Positions 55,315 to 63,589 of a stretch of DNA of 64,000 nucleotides are shown piece by piece. Origin of the DNA: Arthrobacter horti (lineage in GTDB: Bacteria; Actinomycetota; Actinomycetes; Actinomycetales; Micrococcaceae). Location: assembly GCF_030731045.1 (NCBI RefSeq), contig NZ_JAVALS010000001.1, positions 62,001 to 126,000 on the forward strand, written 5' to 3'. Position numbers and translations under genes: made by a program. Every line of letters begins with the position of its first letter. The stretch's first letter is position 1. Under the pieces are notes generated by a model that worked only from the letters and a program-made list of their open reading frames with translations, was not told the origin of the DNA and searched no databases.

Positions 55315-56208
55315 GTGCCTGAAGGGCATTCGGTCAGGCGACTGGCCATCCAGTTCCAGGACGTCTTCGCAGGCCGGCGCCTATCCGTGAGCAGCCCCCA
55401 GGGGCGGTTCGCGGAGGGCGCCGCCCTGTTGGACGGCCGGGTCATGACGCATGCCCATGCGCACGGCAAGCAATTGTTCCTCGGCTTCGAGGACGGCCTG
55501 TGGCTGCACGTGCACCTGGGGCTGTACGGGGCCTGGGAGTTCGGCGGCGACAGCAGTTTCCGTGGGGCCTCGAGCATCGGCGCCCCGCGCCGGATCGGCG
55601 AACGGGAGAAGTTCGACGACGACGGTGACGTCGCGTACGTGGGCCCGCCCGAGCCGGTGGGTGCCGTGCGTGTCCGCTTGGTGAGCGAGCACGGCTGGGC
55701 CGATCTGCGCGGGGCCAGCCGCTGCGACGCCGTGACCGGCACCGAAGCGGAGGCCGCCTGGTCCAAGCTGGGTCCCGATCCGCTGCATGATGGCTTCGAG
55801 GGCCATGACGGTGACGGGGCCGAATTCGTCCGTCGCCTGCGGGCGAAGCGCACCGCCGTGGGTCAACTGCTCATGGACCAGGGTGTGGTGGCCGGGATCG
55901 GCAACATCTACCGGGCGGAGATGCTGTACCGCGCAGGGATCGACCCGTTCCGGCCAGGAACGTCCTTGAGCGGAGAGGAGGCCGGAGCGCTGTGGCGGGA
56001 CGCCGTGAAACTCCTGGCCGACGGAGTCCGCGACGGACGGATCATCACCACGGACCCCGGATCATGGGCCGGTGAGGCGCCTGCGGACGATGAGGCGTTT
56101 TACGTTTACCAGAAACAGGGCCGGCCCTGCGGACGTTGCGGGACGCCGATCGCGCTGAAGGAGATGGCCGGGCGCAAGCTGTACTGGTGCCCCGGCTGCC
56201 AGCACTGA
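55315..56208 (+). CDS. Fpg/Nei family DNA glycosylase/AP lyase
   Basis: The 297-residue base-excision repair enzyme starts MPEGHS, with Pro2 as the catalytic Schiff-base nucleophile and Glu3. VHLGLYGAW, GQLLMDQGVVAGIGNIYRAEMLYRAGIDPF is the helix-two-turns-helix, and CGRCGTPI..YWCPGCQ the zinc finger. PEGHS rather than PELPE places it in the Nei-like group, which removes oxidised pyrimidines. GTG start with AAGGAG upstream. Confidence 0.92.
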   Translation: MPEGHSVRRLAIQFQDVFAGRRLSVSSPQGRFAEGAALLDGRVMTHAHAHGKQLFLGFEDGLWLHVHLGLYGAWEFGGDSSFRGASSIGAPRRIGEREKFDDDGDVAYVGPPEPVGAVRVRLVSEHGWADLRGASRCDAVTGTEAEAAWSKLGPDPLHDGFEGHDGDGAEFVRRLRAKRTAVGQLLMDQGVVAGIGNIYRAEMLYRAGIDPFRPGTSLSGEEAGALWRDAVKLLADGVRDGRIITTDPGSWAGEAPADDEAFYVYQKQGRPCGRCGTPIALKEMAGRKLYWCPGCQH

Positions 56209-56222
56209 TCCCCAGGGTGAGC

Positions 56223-56279
56223 TGAGTGCTCAGTTGTGGTGGCCTGACCCTGTTTCAAGCCGCCAAGACTGAGCACTCA
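56223..56279. repeat. 57-bp imperfect inverted repeat (12-bp perfect outer arms)
   Basis: TGAGTGCTCAGT (56223-56234) and ACTGAGCACTCA (56268-56279) are exact complements; inner TGG/CCA and GGC/GCC blocks extend the stem with small mismatches. It fills the gap between the glycosylase gene and an SRPBCC gene. It could be a terminator without a T tract, or a small mobile repeat relic. No other copy was noticed in the window. Confidence 0.6.
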
Positions 56280-56330
56280 AGTCGGCGGCTTCAGGACCGG
56301 CTGTGGGCGTGGCGCTGCATAATGGGCAGC

Positions 56331-56771
56331 ATGAACGTGGACGTCGAAGTGTCAGCCTTCATCGACCGGCCCGTGGATGATGTCGCCGCCTACGCGGGCG
56401 ACCCCCGCAATGCGCCGGAGTGGTATGCCAACATCGCGACGGTGTCGGTGCACGGCGAAGGACCGCTCCGCCTCGGCACCACGATGGATTTCGTCGCCCG
56501 CTTCCTCGGGCGCCGGCTCAGCTACCGCTACGAGATCGTGGACTTCGCGCCCGGCAGGCGACTGGTGATGCGGACCTCCGACGGGCCGTTTCCCATGCAG
56601 ACGGCATACCTGTGGGAAGCGGAGGGTGACGGCACCCGCATGCATCTGCGGAACACCGGTTCGCCGACAGGATTCGGGGCGGTCGCCGCACCCGCGATGC
56701 GTCTGGCCATGAAGGCGGCGACCACCAAGGACCTCCAGCGTCTCAAGGGGATCCTGGAAGCCGGTGCTTAG
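56331..56771 (+). CDS. SRPBCC (START-like) family protein
   Basis: The 146-residue polyketide-cyclase/START-fold protein. EVSAFIDRPVDDVAAYAGDPRNAPEWYANI is the classical first strand-helix of SRPBCC, and MDFVARFLGRRLSYRYEIVDF the second half. The ligand is unknown. CATAAT (56318-56323) lies 7 bases before the ATG, so it is probably leaderless. Confidence 0.85.
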   Translation: MNVDVEVSAFIDRPVDDVAAYAGDPRNAPEWYANIATVSVHGEGPLRLGTTMDFVARFLGRRLSYRYEIVDFAPGRRLVMRTSDGPFPMQTAYLWEAEGDGTRMHLRNTGSPTGFGAVAAPAMRLAMKAATTKDLQRLKGILEAGA

Positions 56772-56809
56772 GCCCGCCCTGAGACCCGCGCGTCCCTTGG
56801 ACAAAGAAA

Positions 56810-56837
56810 ATGCCCCGGCTCACAAGAACCGGGGCAT
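56810..56837 (-). terminator. terminator of tRNA-Gly
   Basis: ATGCCCCGG/CCGGGGCAT stem with a 10-base loop. On the minus strand it ends GGGGCATTTTCTTT, a good U tract. Confidence 0.85.
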
Positions 56838-56843
56838 CGGGAG

Positions 56844-56914
56844 AGGGGACGACGGGAATCGAACCCGCGTAATCAGTTTGGAAGACTGAGGCTCTACCAT
56901 TGAGCTACGTCCCC
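56844..56914 (-). tRNA. tRNA-Gly (TCC)
   Basis: Acceptor GGGGACG/CGTCCCC, D-arm GCTCAATGGTAGAGC, anticodon loop CTTCCAA with anticodon TCC, T-arm CGGGTTCGATTCCCG. CCA is not encoded. Confidence 0.95.
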
Positions 56915-57032
56915 GTTGCGGGTTCGAGCTTAACAGCACGCGAGGCACATGGCAAAACGGGCGGCTTCGTGCGAGCGTCGTTCCGATTTAGGGATTGGGC
57001 GGCCCGGGCCTATAGACTGTCCTCTGCACTTA

Positions 57033-57107
57033 CGGGGTGTAGCTCAGCTTGGCTAGAGCGCCTGCTTTGGGAGCAGGAAGTCGCAGGTTCAAATCCTGTC
57101 ACCCCGA
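57033..57107 (+). tRNA. tRNA-Pro (TGG)
   Basis: Acceptor CGGGGTG/CACCCCG, D-arm GCTCAGCTTGGCTAGAGC, anticodon loop TTTGGGA with anticodon TGG between CCTGC and GCAGG, T-arm GCAGGTTCAAATCCTGT. TATAGACT at 57011-57018 is a promoter-like -10. CCA is not encoded. Confidence 0.95.
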
Positions 57108-57194
57108 CTCTGCGCACACATGAGCCATCGGTGCGTTCACTGCAAGCCGGCGGCGCAGAACTGAATCCAGACACCAATCAGGAGAACGAACGCC

Positions 57195-58547
57195 GTGAAG
57201 AGCGCTGTCGAGAACCTCACGCCCACCCGGGTCAAGCTCACCGTCGAGGTCCCCTTCGAGGAACTCAAGCCCAGCATCGACGAGGCTTACAAGACCATCG
57301 CCACCCAGATCCAGGTTCCGGGTTTCCGCAAGGGCAAGGTTCCGTCCAAGCTGATCGACCAGCGCGTCGGCCGCGGCTACGTCCTGGAGACCGCCATCAA
57401 CGAGGGCCTCAACGGCTGGTACCAGCAGGCCATCGTGGAGACGGAGATCCGTCCCCTGAGCCGTCCCGAGGTCGAGATCACCGAGGTTCCGGACCCCTCC
57501 GCCACCGACGGTGAGCTGAAGTTCCAGGCCGAGGTGGACATCCGTCCCGAGGTCGAGCTTCCCGACTACGCCGGCATCAAGGTCGAGGTCGCCGTGGCAG
57601 AGGCCGGCGAGGACGACGTCGAGAAGGCCCTCGAAGACCTGCGTGGCCGCTTCGGCACGCTCGTCGCCGCCGACCGCCCGGCTGCCGACAAGGACTTCAT
57701 CACCATCGACATCACCGCCAGCATCGACGATGAAGAGGTGGACACCGCCAGCGGCCTGTCCTACCAGGTGGGCTCCGGCACCATGCTGGACGGCCTGGAC
57801 GAGGCCGTCACCGGCCTGTCCGTGGACGAGGACGCCGTCTTCAGCACCACCCTGGTGGGTGGCGAGAACGCCGGTAAGGAATCCCAGGTCAAGGTCGTCC
57901 TGAAGGGCGTCAAGACCCGTGAGCTGCCCGAGGCGAACGACGACTTCGCCCAGCTGGCCTCCGAGTTCGACACCATCGCCGAGCTGCGCGAGGACCTGGC
58001 CAAGCAGGCCGCCGAGGGCAAGATCGTGGAGCAGGGCGTCGAGGCCCGCGACAAGGTCCTGGACAAGCTCGTCGAGCTCATCGAGGTCCCGGTTCCCGAG
58101 TCCGTCATCGCCGAGCAGCTCGAGCAGCACTTCTCCGCCGAGAACAACCACGCCGGTGAGGATCACGACACCGAGGAGCACCGCGCCGAGGTGAAGGCCA
58201 ACTCCGAGCGCGCCTTCAAGAACGAGATCATCCTGGACGCCATCGCCGACAAGGAGGAGGTGGGCGTCTCCCAGAACGAGCTCATCGACTACCTGGTGAG
58301 CACCTCCGCTCAGTACGGCATGGACCCGAACCAGTTCGCCCAGATCATCGACCAGGCCGGCCAGGTGCCGCTCATGGTCGCCGAGGTCCGTCGCCGCAAG
58401 GCACTGGCCGTGGTGCTGGGCCAGGCTGAGGTCGTCGACTCCGACGGCAAGGCCGTGGACCTGAGCGACTTCGTCAAGGGCCGCGAGGAGCTTGCCGCTG
58501 AGGCTGCTGAGGAGACGGTCGAGGAGACCGCCGACGCCCAGGCCTGA
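57195..58547 (+). CDS. tig: trigger factor
   Basis: A ribosome-associated chaperone and peptidyl-prolyl isomerase. Of the 450 residues, the N-terminal ribosome-binding domain carries [14 protein letters not shown] (the GFRxGxxP signature, about 43-56). An FKBP-type PPIase domain follows at about 155-240, then the helical chaperone arms (250-430) and an acidic tail ([12 protein letters not shown]). It starts with GTG after AGGAGAACG. It heads the clp region; two hairpins separate it from clpP1. Confidence 0.95.
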   Translation: MKSAVENLTPTRVKLTVEVPFEELKPSIDEAYKTIATQIQVPGFRKGKVPSKLIDQRVGRGYVLETAINEGLNGWYQQAIVETEIRPLSRPEVEITEVPDPSATDGELKFQAEVDIRPEVELPDYAGIKVEVAVAEAGEDDVEKALEDLRGRFGTLVAADRPAADKDFITIDITASIDDEEVDTASGLSYQVGSGTMLDGLDEAVTGLSVDEDAVFSTTLVGGENAGKESQVKVVLKGVKTRELPEANDDFAQLASEFDTIAELREDLAKQAAEGKIVEQGVEARDKVLDKLVELIEVPVPESVIAEQLEQHFSAENNHAGEDHDTEEHRAEVKANSERAFKNEIILDAIADKEEVGVSQNELIDYLVSTSAQYGMDPNQFAQIIDQAGQVPLMVAEVRRRKALAVVLGQAEVVDSDGKAVDLSDFVKGREELAAEAAEETVEETADAQA

Positions 58548-58553
58548 GCCTGA

Positions 58554-58583
58554 ACGACGACGGCGCGTGGCCGCCGTCGTCGT
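58554..58583 (+). terminator. hairpin 1 after tig
   Basis: ACGACGACGGCG pairs with CGCCGTCGTCGT around a 6-base loop, starting 6 bases after the tig stop. Confidence 0.65.
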
Positions 58584-58597
58584 CGATTGATCCGAGC

Positions 58598-58629
58598 GAA
58601 AGCCGCCGGGGGAGACCCCGGCGGCTTTC
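58598..58629 (+). terminator. hairpin 2 after tig (strong terminator)
   Basis: A perfect 14-bp stem GAAAGCCGCCGGGG / CCCCGGCGGCTTTC with a GAGA loop. The TTTC end suits rho-independent termination. Confidence 0.75.
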
Positions 58630-58673
58630 GCCGTCCCCGGACAGGGAGCCCGGGCCGGCGGGCCTGGCCCGTG

Positions 58674-58687
58674 CGCCTAAAGCGAAC
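58674..58687 (+). promoter_or_regulatory. ClgR-like box CGCCTAAAGCGAAC upstream of clpP1
   Basis: The 14 bases fit the known actinobacterial ClgR half-site pattern CGC-Y-N-A-N-R-GCG-WW-S without mismatch in the core. It lies 95 bp upstream of the clpP1 start. In Corynebacterium, Streptomyces and mycobacteria ClgR activates clpP1P2 in response to protein stress, so the same control is likely. Confidence 0.68.
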
Positions 58688-58781
58688 AGGGCCGTTTCCG
58701 CGAACAACGGCGCGGGGAAAACGGTTAGTGTCCAAGTAACCGAATTCCGTTTGCGGCCATCCACGAAAGAGGTAGGCAATC

Positions 58782-59402
58782 ATGTCAGAGCAAACACCGG
58801 CACCCCGCATGGCGAGCGTCGATCCTGCGGCGCAGGACACGTACATCTACAACCGCCTGCTCAAGGAGCGCATCATCTGGCTGGGCTCCGAGGTGCGCGA
58901 CGAGAACGCCAACGCCATCTGCTCCCAGCTCCTGCTCCTCTCCGCCGAGGATCCTGAGAAGGACATCTACCTCTACATCAACTCGCCCGGCGGTTCCGTC
59001 ACCGCCGGCATGGCCATCTACGACACCATGCAGTTCATCCCGAACGACGTGGTGACCGTGGCCACCGGGCTTGCGGCCTCCATGGGCCAGTTCCTGCTCT
59101 CCTCCGGGACCAAGGGCAAGCGTTACGCCACCCCGAACGCCCGCATCCTGATGCACCAGCCGTCCGGCGGCATCGGCGGCACCGCCTCCGACATCAAGAT
59201 CCAGGCCGAGCTGATCCTGCACATGAAGAAGGTCATGGCCGAGCTGACCGCCGATCAGACCGGACAGACCGTGGAGACCATCCTGAAGGACAACGACCGC
59301 GACAAGTGGTTCACGGCCAAGGAAGGCCTGGAGTACGGCTTCTTCGACAAGATCGCCGAGCACGCGGCCTCCGTCCCCGGTGGCGGCGGAACCAACAAGT
59401 AA
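58782..59402 (+). CDS. clpP1: ATP-dependent Clp protease proteolytic subunit 1
   Basis: A serine protease subunit of 206 residues. Catalytic Ser100 ([11 protein letters not shown]), His125 (MHQPSGG) and Asp174 (NDRDKWF) are all present. A short N-terminal extension precedes [22 protein letters not shown] lies upstream of the ATG. In actinobacteria ClpP1 and ClpP2 form a mixed tetradecamer that works with ClpX or ClpC. clpP2 follows after 28 bp. Confidence 0.96.
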   Translation: MSEQTPAPRMASVDPAAQDTYIYNRLLKERIIWLGSEVRDENANAICSQLLLLSAEDPEKDIYLYINSPGGSVTAGMAIYDTMQFIPNDVVTVATGLAASMGQFLLSSGTKGKRYATPNARILMHQPSGGIGGTASDIKIQAELILHMKKVMAELTADQTGQTVETILKDNDRDKWFTAKEGLEYGFFDKIAEHAASVPGGGGTNK

Positions 59403-59430
59403 CCGGACAGATTCTCAAGGAGTCACTGCA

Positions 59431-60090
59431 ATGAACTACAACTTCGGTTGGTCTGCCGGGAACCTGCCCAGCAACCGCTACGTGCTGCCGCAGTTCGAGG
59501 AGCGCACCCCGTACGGCTTCAAGCGCCAGGACCCGTACACCAAGCTCTTCGAAGACCGCATCATCTTCCTGGGCGTCCAGGTGGACGACGCGTCCGCCGA
59601 TGACATCATGGCCCAGTTGCTGGTCCTCGAGTCGACAGACCCGGAGCGCGACATCACGCTCTACATCAACTCCCCGGGCGGCTCCTTCACGGCCATGACC
59701 GCCATCTACGACACCATGCAGTACATCCGCCCGGAAATCCAGACGGTCTGCCTCGGCCAGGCGGCCAGCGCGGCGGCCGTCCTGCTCGCCGCCGGCACCC
59801 CGGGTAAGCGCCTGGCCCTGCCGAACGCGCGTGTGCTGATCCACCAGCCGGCGCTCTCCGGTGGCCAGGGCGGCCAGGCCTCCGACCTGGAGATCCAGGC
59901 CAACGAGGTCATGCGCATGCGCTCCTGGCTGGAGGAGACGCTGGCTCAGCACTCCGGCCGCACGCCGGAGCAGCTGAACAACGACATCGAGCGGGACAAG
60001 ATCCTGACCGCCGCCGAGGCCGTGGAATACGGCCTGGTGGACCAGGTTCTGGATTCCCGCAAGGTCAAGCGGAGCGCGATCGCCCGCTGA
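59431..60090 (+). CDS. clpP2: ATP-dependent Clp protease proteolytic subunit 2
   Basis: The second ClpP subunit, 219 residues: Ser113 ([11 protein letters not shown]), His138 (IHQPALSGG) and Asp189 (ERDK). AAGGAG lies 8 bases upstream of ATG 59431; the longer reading overlaps clpP1. Its N-terminus ([20 protein letters not shown]) is typical of actinobacterial ClpP2, which docks the ATPase. Confidence 0.96.
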   Translation: MNYNFGWSAGNLPSNRYVLPQFEERTPYGFKRQDPYTKLFEDRIIFLGVQVDDASADDIMAQLLVLESTDPERDITLYINSPGGSFTAMTAIYDTMQYIRPEIQTVCLGQAASAAAVLLAAGTPGKRLALPNARVLIHQPALSGGQGGQASDLEIQANEVMRMRSWLEETLAQHSGRTPEQLNNDIERDKILTAAEAVEYGLVDQVLDSRKVKRSAIAR

Positions 60091-60097
60091 TCTTCAG

Positions 60098-60136
60098 ACG
60101 CCGCCGGGGCAACTTATCGCCCCGGCGGCGTTTGTC
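60098..60136 (+). terminator. terminator between clpP2 and clpX
   Basis: A perfect 12-bp stem CGCCGCCGGGGC / GCCCCGGCGGCG with an 8-base loop is followed by TTTGTCTT. It separates clpX from clpP1P2; TAGAGT at 60164-60169 is a likely clpX -10 box. Confidence 0.85.
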
Positions 60137-60231
60137 TTGGGCCAAAGTGTCGGGGCCCTGCCTTAGAGTGGAAAGACGACAGAAGCCCGGTGGCGTCCCG
60201 CCGCCGGGTGCATGAGGAAGGGATGTCCCCG

Positions 60232-61509
60232 ATGGCCCGGATTGGCGAGAGCACCGACCTGCTCAAGTGCTCCTTCTGCGGGAAGAGCCAGAAGCAGGTG
60301 CGTAAGCTCATTGCAGGCCCCGGTGTGTACATCTGTGACGAGTGCATCGAACTCTGCAACGAGATCATCGAAGAGGAGCTGGCGGAGGTCAAGGACCTCG
60401 GGCCCACTGAACTGCCCAAGCCCCGGGAGATCTTCGACTTCCTGCAGCAGTACGTGATCGGCCAGGAACCCGCCAAGCGCGCACTCGCCGTCGCCGTCTA
60501 CAACCACTACAAGCGCATCCGCTCCGGCAGCGCCGCGGGCAGCCTCGGGGAGAGCCTGGAGGACGTGGAGGTGGCCAAGTCCAACGTCCTGCTGGTGGGC
60601 CCCACCGGCTGCGGCAAGACCTACCTCGCGCAGACCCTGGCCAAACGGCTGAACGTGCCGTTCGCCGTCGCGGACGCCACCGCCCTCACGGAGGCGGGGT
60701 ACGTGGGCGAGGACGTGGAGAACATCCTCCTCAAGCTGATCCAGGCCGCGGACTATGACGTCAAGAAGGCCGAGCAGGGCATCATCTACATCGACGAGAT
60801 CGACAAGATCTCGCGCAAGAGCGAGAACCCCTCCATCACCCGTGACGTGTCCGGTGAGGGTGTTCAGCAGGCACTTCTGAAGATCCTGGAAGGCACGGTG
60901 GCCAGCGTGCCACCGCAGGGCGGCCGTAAGCACCCGCACCAGGAGTTCATCCAGATCGACACCACCAATGTGCTCTTCATCGTGGCAGGCGCCTTCGCCG
61001 GTCTGGAGGAGATCATCGGCTCCCGCGCCGGCAAGAAGGGCATCGGTTTCGGCGCCCCGCTGCACTCCGCGGAGGACCACACGGACAACTACGGCGACGT
61101 CATGCCGGAGGACCTGCTGAAGTTCGGCCTCATCCCCGAATTCATCGGCCGCCTCCCCGTCATCACCAGCGTCTCCAATCTGGACCGGCCTGCGCTCATC
61201 CGGATCCTCACGGAACCCCGGAACGCGCTCAGCAAGCAGTACCAGAAGATGTTCCACCTGGACGGTGTGGAACTCGAGTTCGAGCAGGAGGCCCTGGAAG
61301 CCATCGCGGACCAGGCCCTTGAACGGGGCACCGGCGCCCGCGGCCTGCGTGCCATCCTGGAGGAAGTGCTGCTGCCGATCATGTTCGACCTGCCCAGCCG
61401 GGAGGATGTGGCCACGGTGGTCGTCACCAAGGACGTGGTGACGGACAAGGCGGCCCCCACCCTCATCAGCCACGAGGTCCGGGCCAAGCGCAGGAACAAG
61501 TCGGCCTGA
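60232..61509 (+). CDS. clpX: ATP-dependent Clp protease ATP-binding subunit ClpX
   Basis: An AAA+ unfoldase of 425 residues. The N-terminal zinc-binding domain has Cys13, Cys16, Cys35 and Cys38 ([13 protein letters not shown]), Walker A is GPTGCGKT (123-130), Walker [10 protein letters not shown], the [18 protein letters not shown] pore-loop region follows, and [10 protein letters not shown] marks the sensor/IGF-like portion. ATG 60232 is chosen since GAAGGG lies 9 bases upstream and the length then matches the family; ATG 60223 is adjacent. Confidence 0.96.
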   Translation: MARIGESTDLLKCSFCGKSQKQVRKLIAGPGVYICDECIELCNEIIEEELAEVKDLGPTELPKPREIFDFLQQYVIGQEPAKRALAVAVYNHYKRIRSGSAAGSLGESLEDVEVAKSNVLLVGPTGCGKTYLAQTLAKRLNVPFAVADATALTEAGYVGEDVENILLKLIQAADYDVKKAEQGIIYIDEIDKISRKSENPSITRDVSGEGVQQALLKILEGTVASVPPQGGRKHPHQEFIQIDTTNVLFIVAGAFAGLEEIIGSRAGKKGIGFGAPLHSAEDHTDNYGDVMPEDLLKFGLIPEFIGRLPVITSVSNLDRPALIRILTEPRNALSKQYQKMFHLDGVELEFEQEALEAIADQALERGTGARGLRAILEEVLLPIMFDLPSREDVATVVVTKDVVTDKAAPTLISHEVRAKRRNKSA

Positions 61510-61566
61510 TTCTCCGTTGAGGTGGACAGGAATGCGGAATCGCCGCACCACCGTCCAAGGAGGAAC

Positions 61567-62178
61567 ATGACCGCCGAACAGCAGCGCGCCGATTTCTGGT
61601 TCGATCCCACCTGCCCCTTCGCCTGGGTGACCAGCCGATGGATCGGCGAGGTGGAAGAGGTCCGTCCCATCACCACCCAGTGGCACGTCATGAGCCTGGC
61701 CGTGCTCAATGAGGGCCGGGAGCTTCCGGAGAAGTACCGGGACATGATGGAGAAGGCCTGGGGCCCGGTCCGCGTGATCATCGCCGCGAGCAAGGCCCAC
61801 GGCGAGCAGGTCATCAAGCCGCTCTACGATGCCATGGGCACCGAGATCCACAACAACGGCAACAAGGACTACGAACAGGTCATCGCCAAGGCCCTCGCCG
61901 AAACCGGACTGCCTGCTGAGCTCGCCTCCGCCGCCGGCTCCGCTGAGCACGACGACGCCCTGCGCGCCTCCCACGAGGACGGCATCTCCCGCGTGGGCCA
62001 GGACGTCGGGACCCCCGTGGTGGCTTTCAACGGAACGGCGTTCTTCGGCCCGGTCCTGACCCGGATCCCGCGCGGTGAAGAGGCGGGCAAGATCTGGGAC
62101 GCGGCGGTCACGCTCGGCGCCTACCCGCACTTCTTCGAACTCAAGCGCAGCCGCACCGAGAGCCCTGAATTCGACTGA
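61567..62178 (+). CDS. Rv2466c-family mycothiol-dependent thioredoxin-fold reductase, monothiol variant
   Basis: The 203-residue DsbA-like protein closely follows mycobacterial Rv2466c (DFWFDPTCP at the start, [53 protein letters not shown] and [13 protein letters not shown] at the end). Rv2466c uses a Cys-Pro-Trp-Cys active site with mycothiol. Here the motif is Cys16-Pro-Phe-Ala19, so the resolving Cys is missing and only a monothiol mechanism is possible. AAGGAGGA lies just before the ATG. Confidence 0.9.
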   Translation: MTAEQQRADFWFDPTCPFAWVTSRWIGEVEEVRPITTQWHVMSLAVLNEGRELPEKYRDMMEKAWGPVRVIIAASKAHGEQVIKPLYDAMGTEIHNNGNKDYEQVIAKALAETGLPAELASAAGSAEHDDALRASHEDGISRVGQDVGTPVVAFNGTAFFGPVLTRIPRGEEAGKIWDAAVTLGAYPHFFELKRSRTESPEFD

Positions 62179-62306
62179 TCCCCGGCGGCTCCCAATCCTC
62201 GCAAGCTCGGATCGGGGCCCTCGCCGCCGTGGGCCCTCCAGCCGAATCGGCGGCGCTTCACCCACACCGGTGAGGCGCCTCCGTCGTTCATTGGAGGAAG
62301 CGCTGT

Positions 62307-63194
62307 TCATTTCAGGAAGCGGGACGTGCGCCGGTCCGCCAGGATCTTCCCCTTGGTCTGGCACGTGGGACAGTACTGCAGCGCCCGGTCGGCGAAGGAG
62401 ACCTCACGGACGGTGTCGCCGCACACGGGACAGGGTTGCCCGGTCCTGCCGTGCACGCGCATCCCGCCCCGCTTGGCGTCCTTGAGCTTCTCCGGCGGCT
62501 TGCCCACGGCCTCCGCGACGGCACCGCCCAGGACCTCCCCGATCGCGGTGAAGATCCCGTCCCGGGTCTCCGCGTCCAGCGACTTCGCCACGGCGAACGG
62601 GGAGACCTTGGCGGCGTGGAGGATCTCGTCACTGTAGGCGTTGCCGATCCCGGCGATCACGCTCTGGCTCCGCAGGAGGCCTTTGATCTGCTGGGATGAG
62701 CCGGTGACGATCCCGTCGAACACCTCCTGGGTGAACGCCGGGTCCAAAGGCTCGGGTCCCAGAGTGGCGAGGGCCTGGATCTCCTGCGGGTCCCGGACCA
62801 CGTGGACGGCCAGGCTCTTCCGGGTGCCGGCCTCGGTGAGATCGAAGCCGACGGCTCCTGCAGGGTGCTCCGCCGTGGCCGGGGCCGTGAATCGCAGCCG
62901 CGCGGCGATGGGACCAGCGCCGGGTTTGAGGGGCTTGTCCGAGGGTGCTTCCGTGAATCGCAGCCAGCCGGCCTTGGCCAGGTGGAAGACGAAGTGGATC
63001 CCGTCGGCGTCCAGATCCACGAACTTGCCGAAACGGTTCACCGCCGTGACGGTGCGTCCTTCCAGCGCCGTGTAGGGCGGATCCGCGGTCTTGAGAACCG
63101 CGAAGGAGGTGATCCGCACCGAGTCCACCACGGCACCGAGCAGCCGTGCCTCAAGGAAGGCCCGCAATCCGCTGACTTCAGGAAGTTCCGGCAT
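62307..63194 (-). CDS. Fpg/Nei family DNA glycosylase (MutM-like)
   Basis: The 295-residue protein starts MPELPEV, with Pro2 as the nucleophile and Glu3, as in formamidopyrimidine glycosylases. GLLRSQSVIAGIGNAYSDEILHAAKVSPF is the H2TH region, and CPVCGDTVREVSFADRALQYCPTCQ the zinc finger. It repairs oxidised purines if it acts like Fpg. ATG 63194 is fixed by the required N-terminal Pro; upstream codons are noncoding. This is the second Fpg/Nei protein in 7 kb. Confidence 0.92.
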   Translation of the reverse strand: MPELPEVSGLRAFLEARLLGAVVDSVRITSFAVLKTADPPYTALEGRTVTAVNRFGKFVDLDADGIHFVFHLAKAGWLRFTEAPSDKPLKPGAGPIAARLRFTAPATAEHPAGAVGFDLTEAGTRKSLAVHVVRDPQEIQALATLGPEPLDPAFTQEVFDGIVTGSSQQIKGLLRSQSVIAGIGNAYSDEILHAAKVSPFAVAKSLDAETRDGIFTAIGEVLGGAVAEAVGKPPEKLKDAKRGGMRVHGRTGQPCPVCGDTVREVSFADRALQYCPTCQTKGKILADRRTSRFLK

Positions 63195-63296
63195 GGCACC
63201 ACTGTGCCACAGAGACGCCCCCGGCGGGCCGGCCAGCCCGCCTTCGCTGGGAACCGGGCCGGCCGGAATTACAGTCCAGTAGTTCACGGTGCGCCC

Positions 63297-63325
63297 TTGT
63301 GCCCGCCCGTGGGCAGGTCAAGAAT
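63297..63325 (+). promoter_or_regulatory. promoter-like TTGTGC-17-AAGAAT
   Basis: TTGTGC (63297-63302) and AAGAAT (63320-63325) with an exact 17-bp spacer lie upstream of a structured noncoding stretch that ends in a terminator. No plus-strand gene follows. Confidence 0.4.
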
Positions 63326-63329
63326 AAGA

Positions 63330-63540
63330 GGTACCCGATTCGGAAGAACCGGGACGCGGATACCAGAGAAGCAGAGACGGGAACCTGACGCAGCCATCGG
63401 CGAAGCCAGGAACCGGCCACCGGTGACGAGGTGGCAAGACCTGCCGTCCGAGGAATCCGCCAGACCGCGCGGAACGTCACCAAGCGGCCGAAAGTCGAAG
63501 CCCCACCGACGGCGATTCGCCGATGGGGCTTCCCCTTTGC
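63330..63540 (+). ncRNA. candidate structured small RNA of about 200 nt
   Basis: The stretch between the fpg-like gene and rsgA has no convincing ORF. It begins just after a promoter-like pair and ends in a strong hairpin. Visible pairings include GGTA..CCCG with CGGG..TACC (63330-63364), GCCACC-8-GGTGGC (63416-63435) and GACGG (near 63376) with CCGTC (near 63443). No known RNA family was recognised. The region may instead be only the upstream region of the leftward fpg-like gene. Confidence 0.35.
63497..63532. terminator. terminator hairpin between the candidate RNA and rsgA
   Basis: GAAGCCCCA..CGGCG pairs with CGCCG..TGGGGCTTC around ATT with short internal bulges, followed by CCCTTT on the plus strand. 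It lies 58 bases after the rsgA stop, so it could serve either strand. Confidence 0.7.
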
Positions 63541-63589
63541 CCGGGTGCAGGTGCGTCCGGAGCGGCCCGTCTCAGCGCTGCGGACCCCT

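Noticed and set aside
63330-63480. Resemblance of AATCCGCCAG and neighbouring blocks to the c-di-AMP (ydaO) riboswitch core
   Set aside because: Only short matches; the other conserved blocks and a downstream plus-strand gene are missing.
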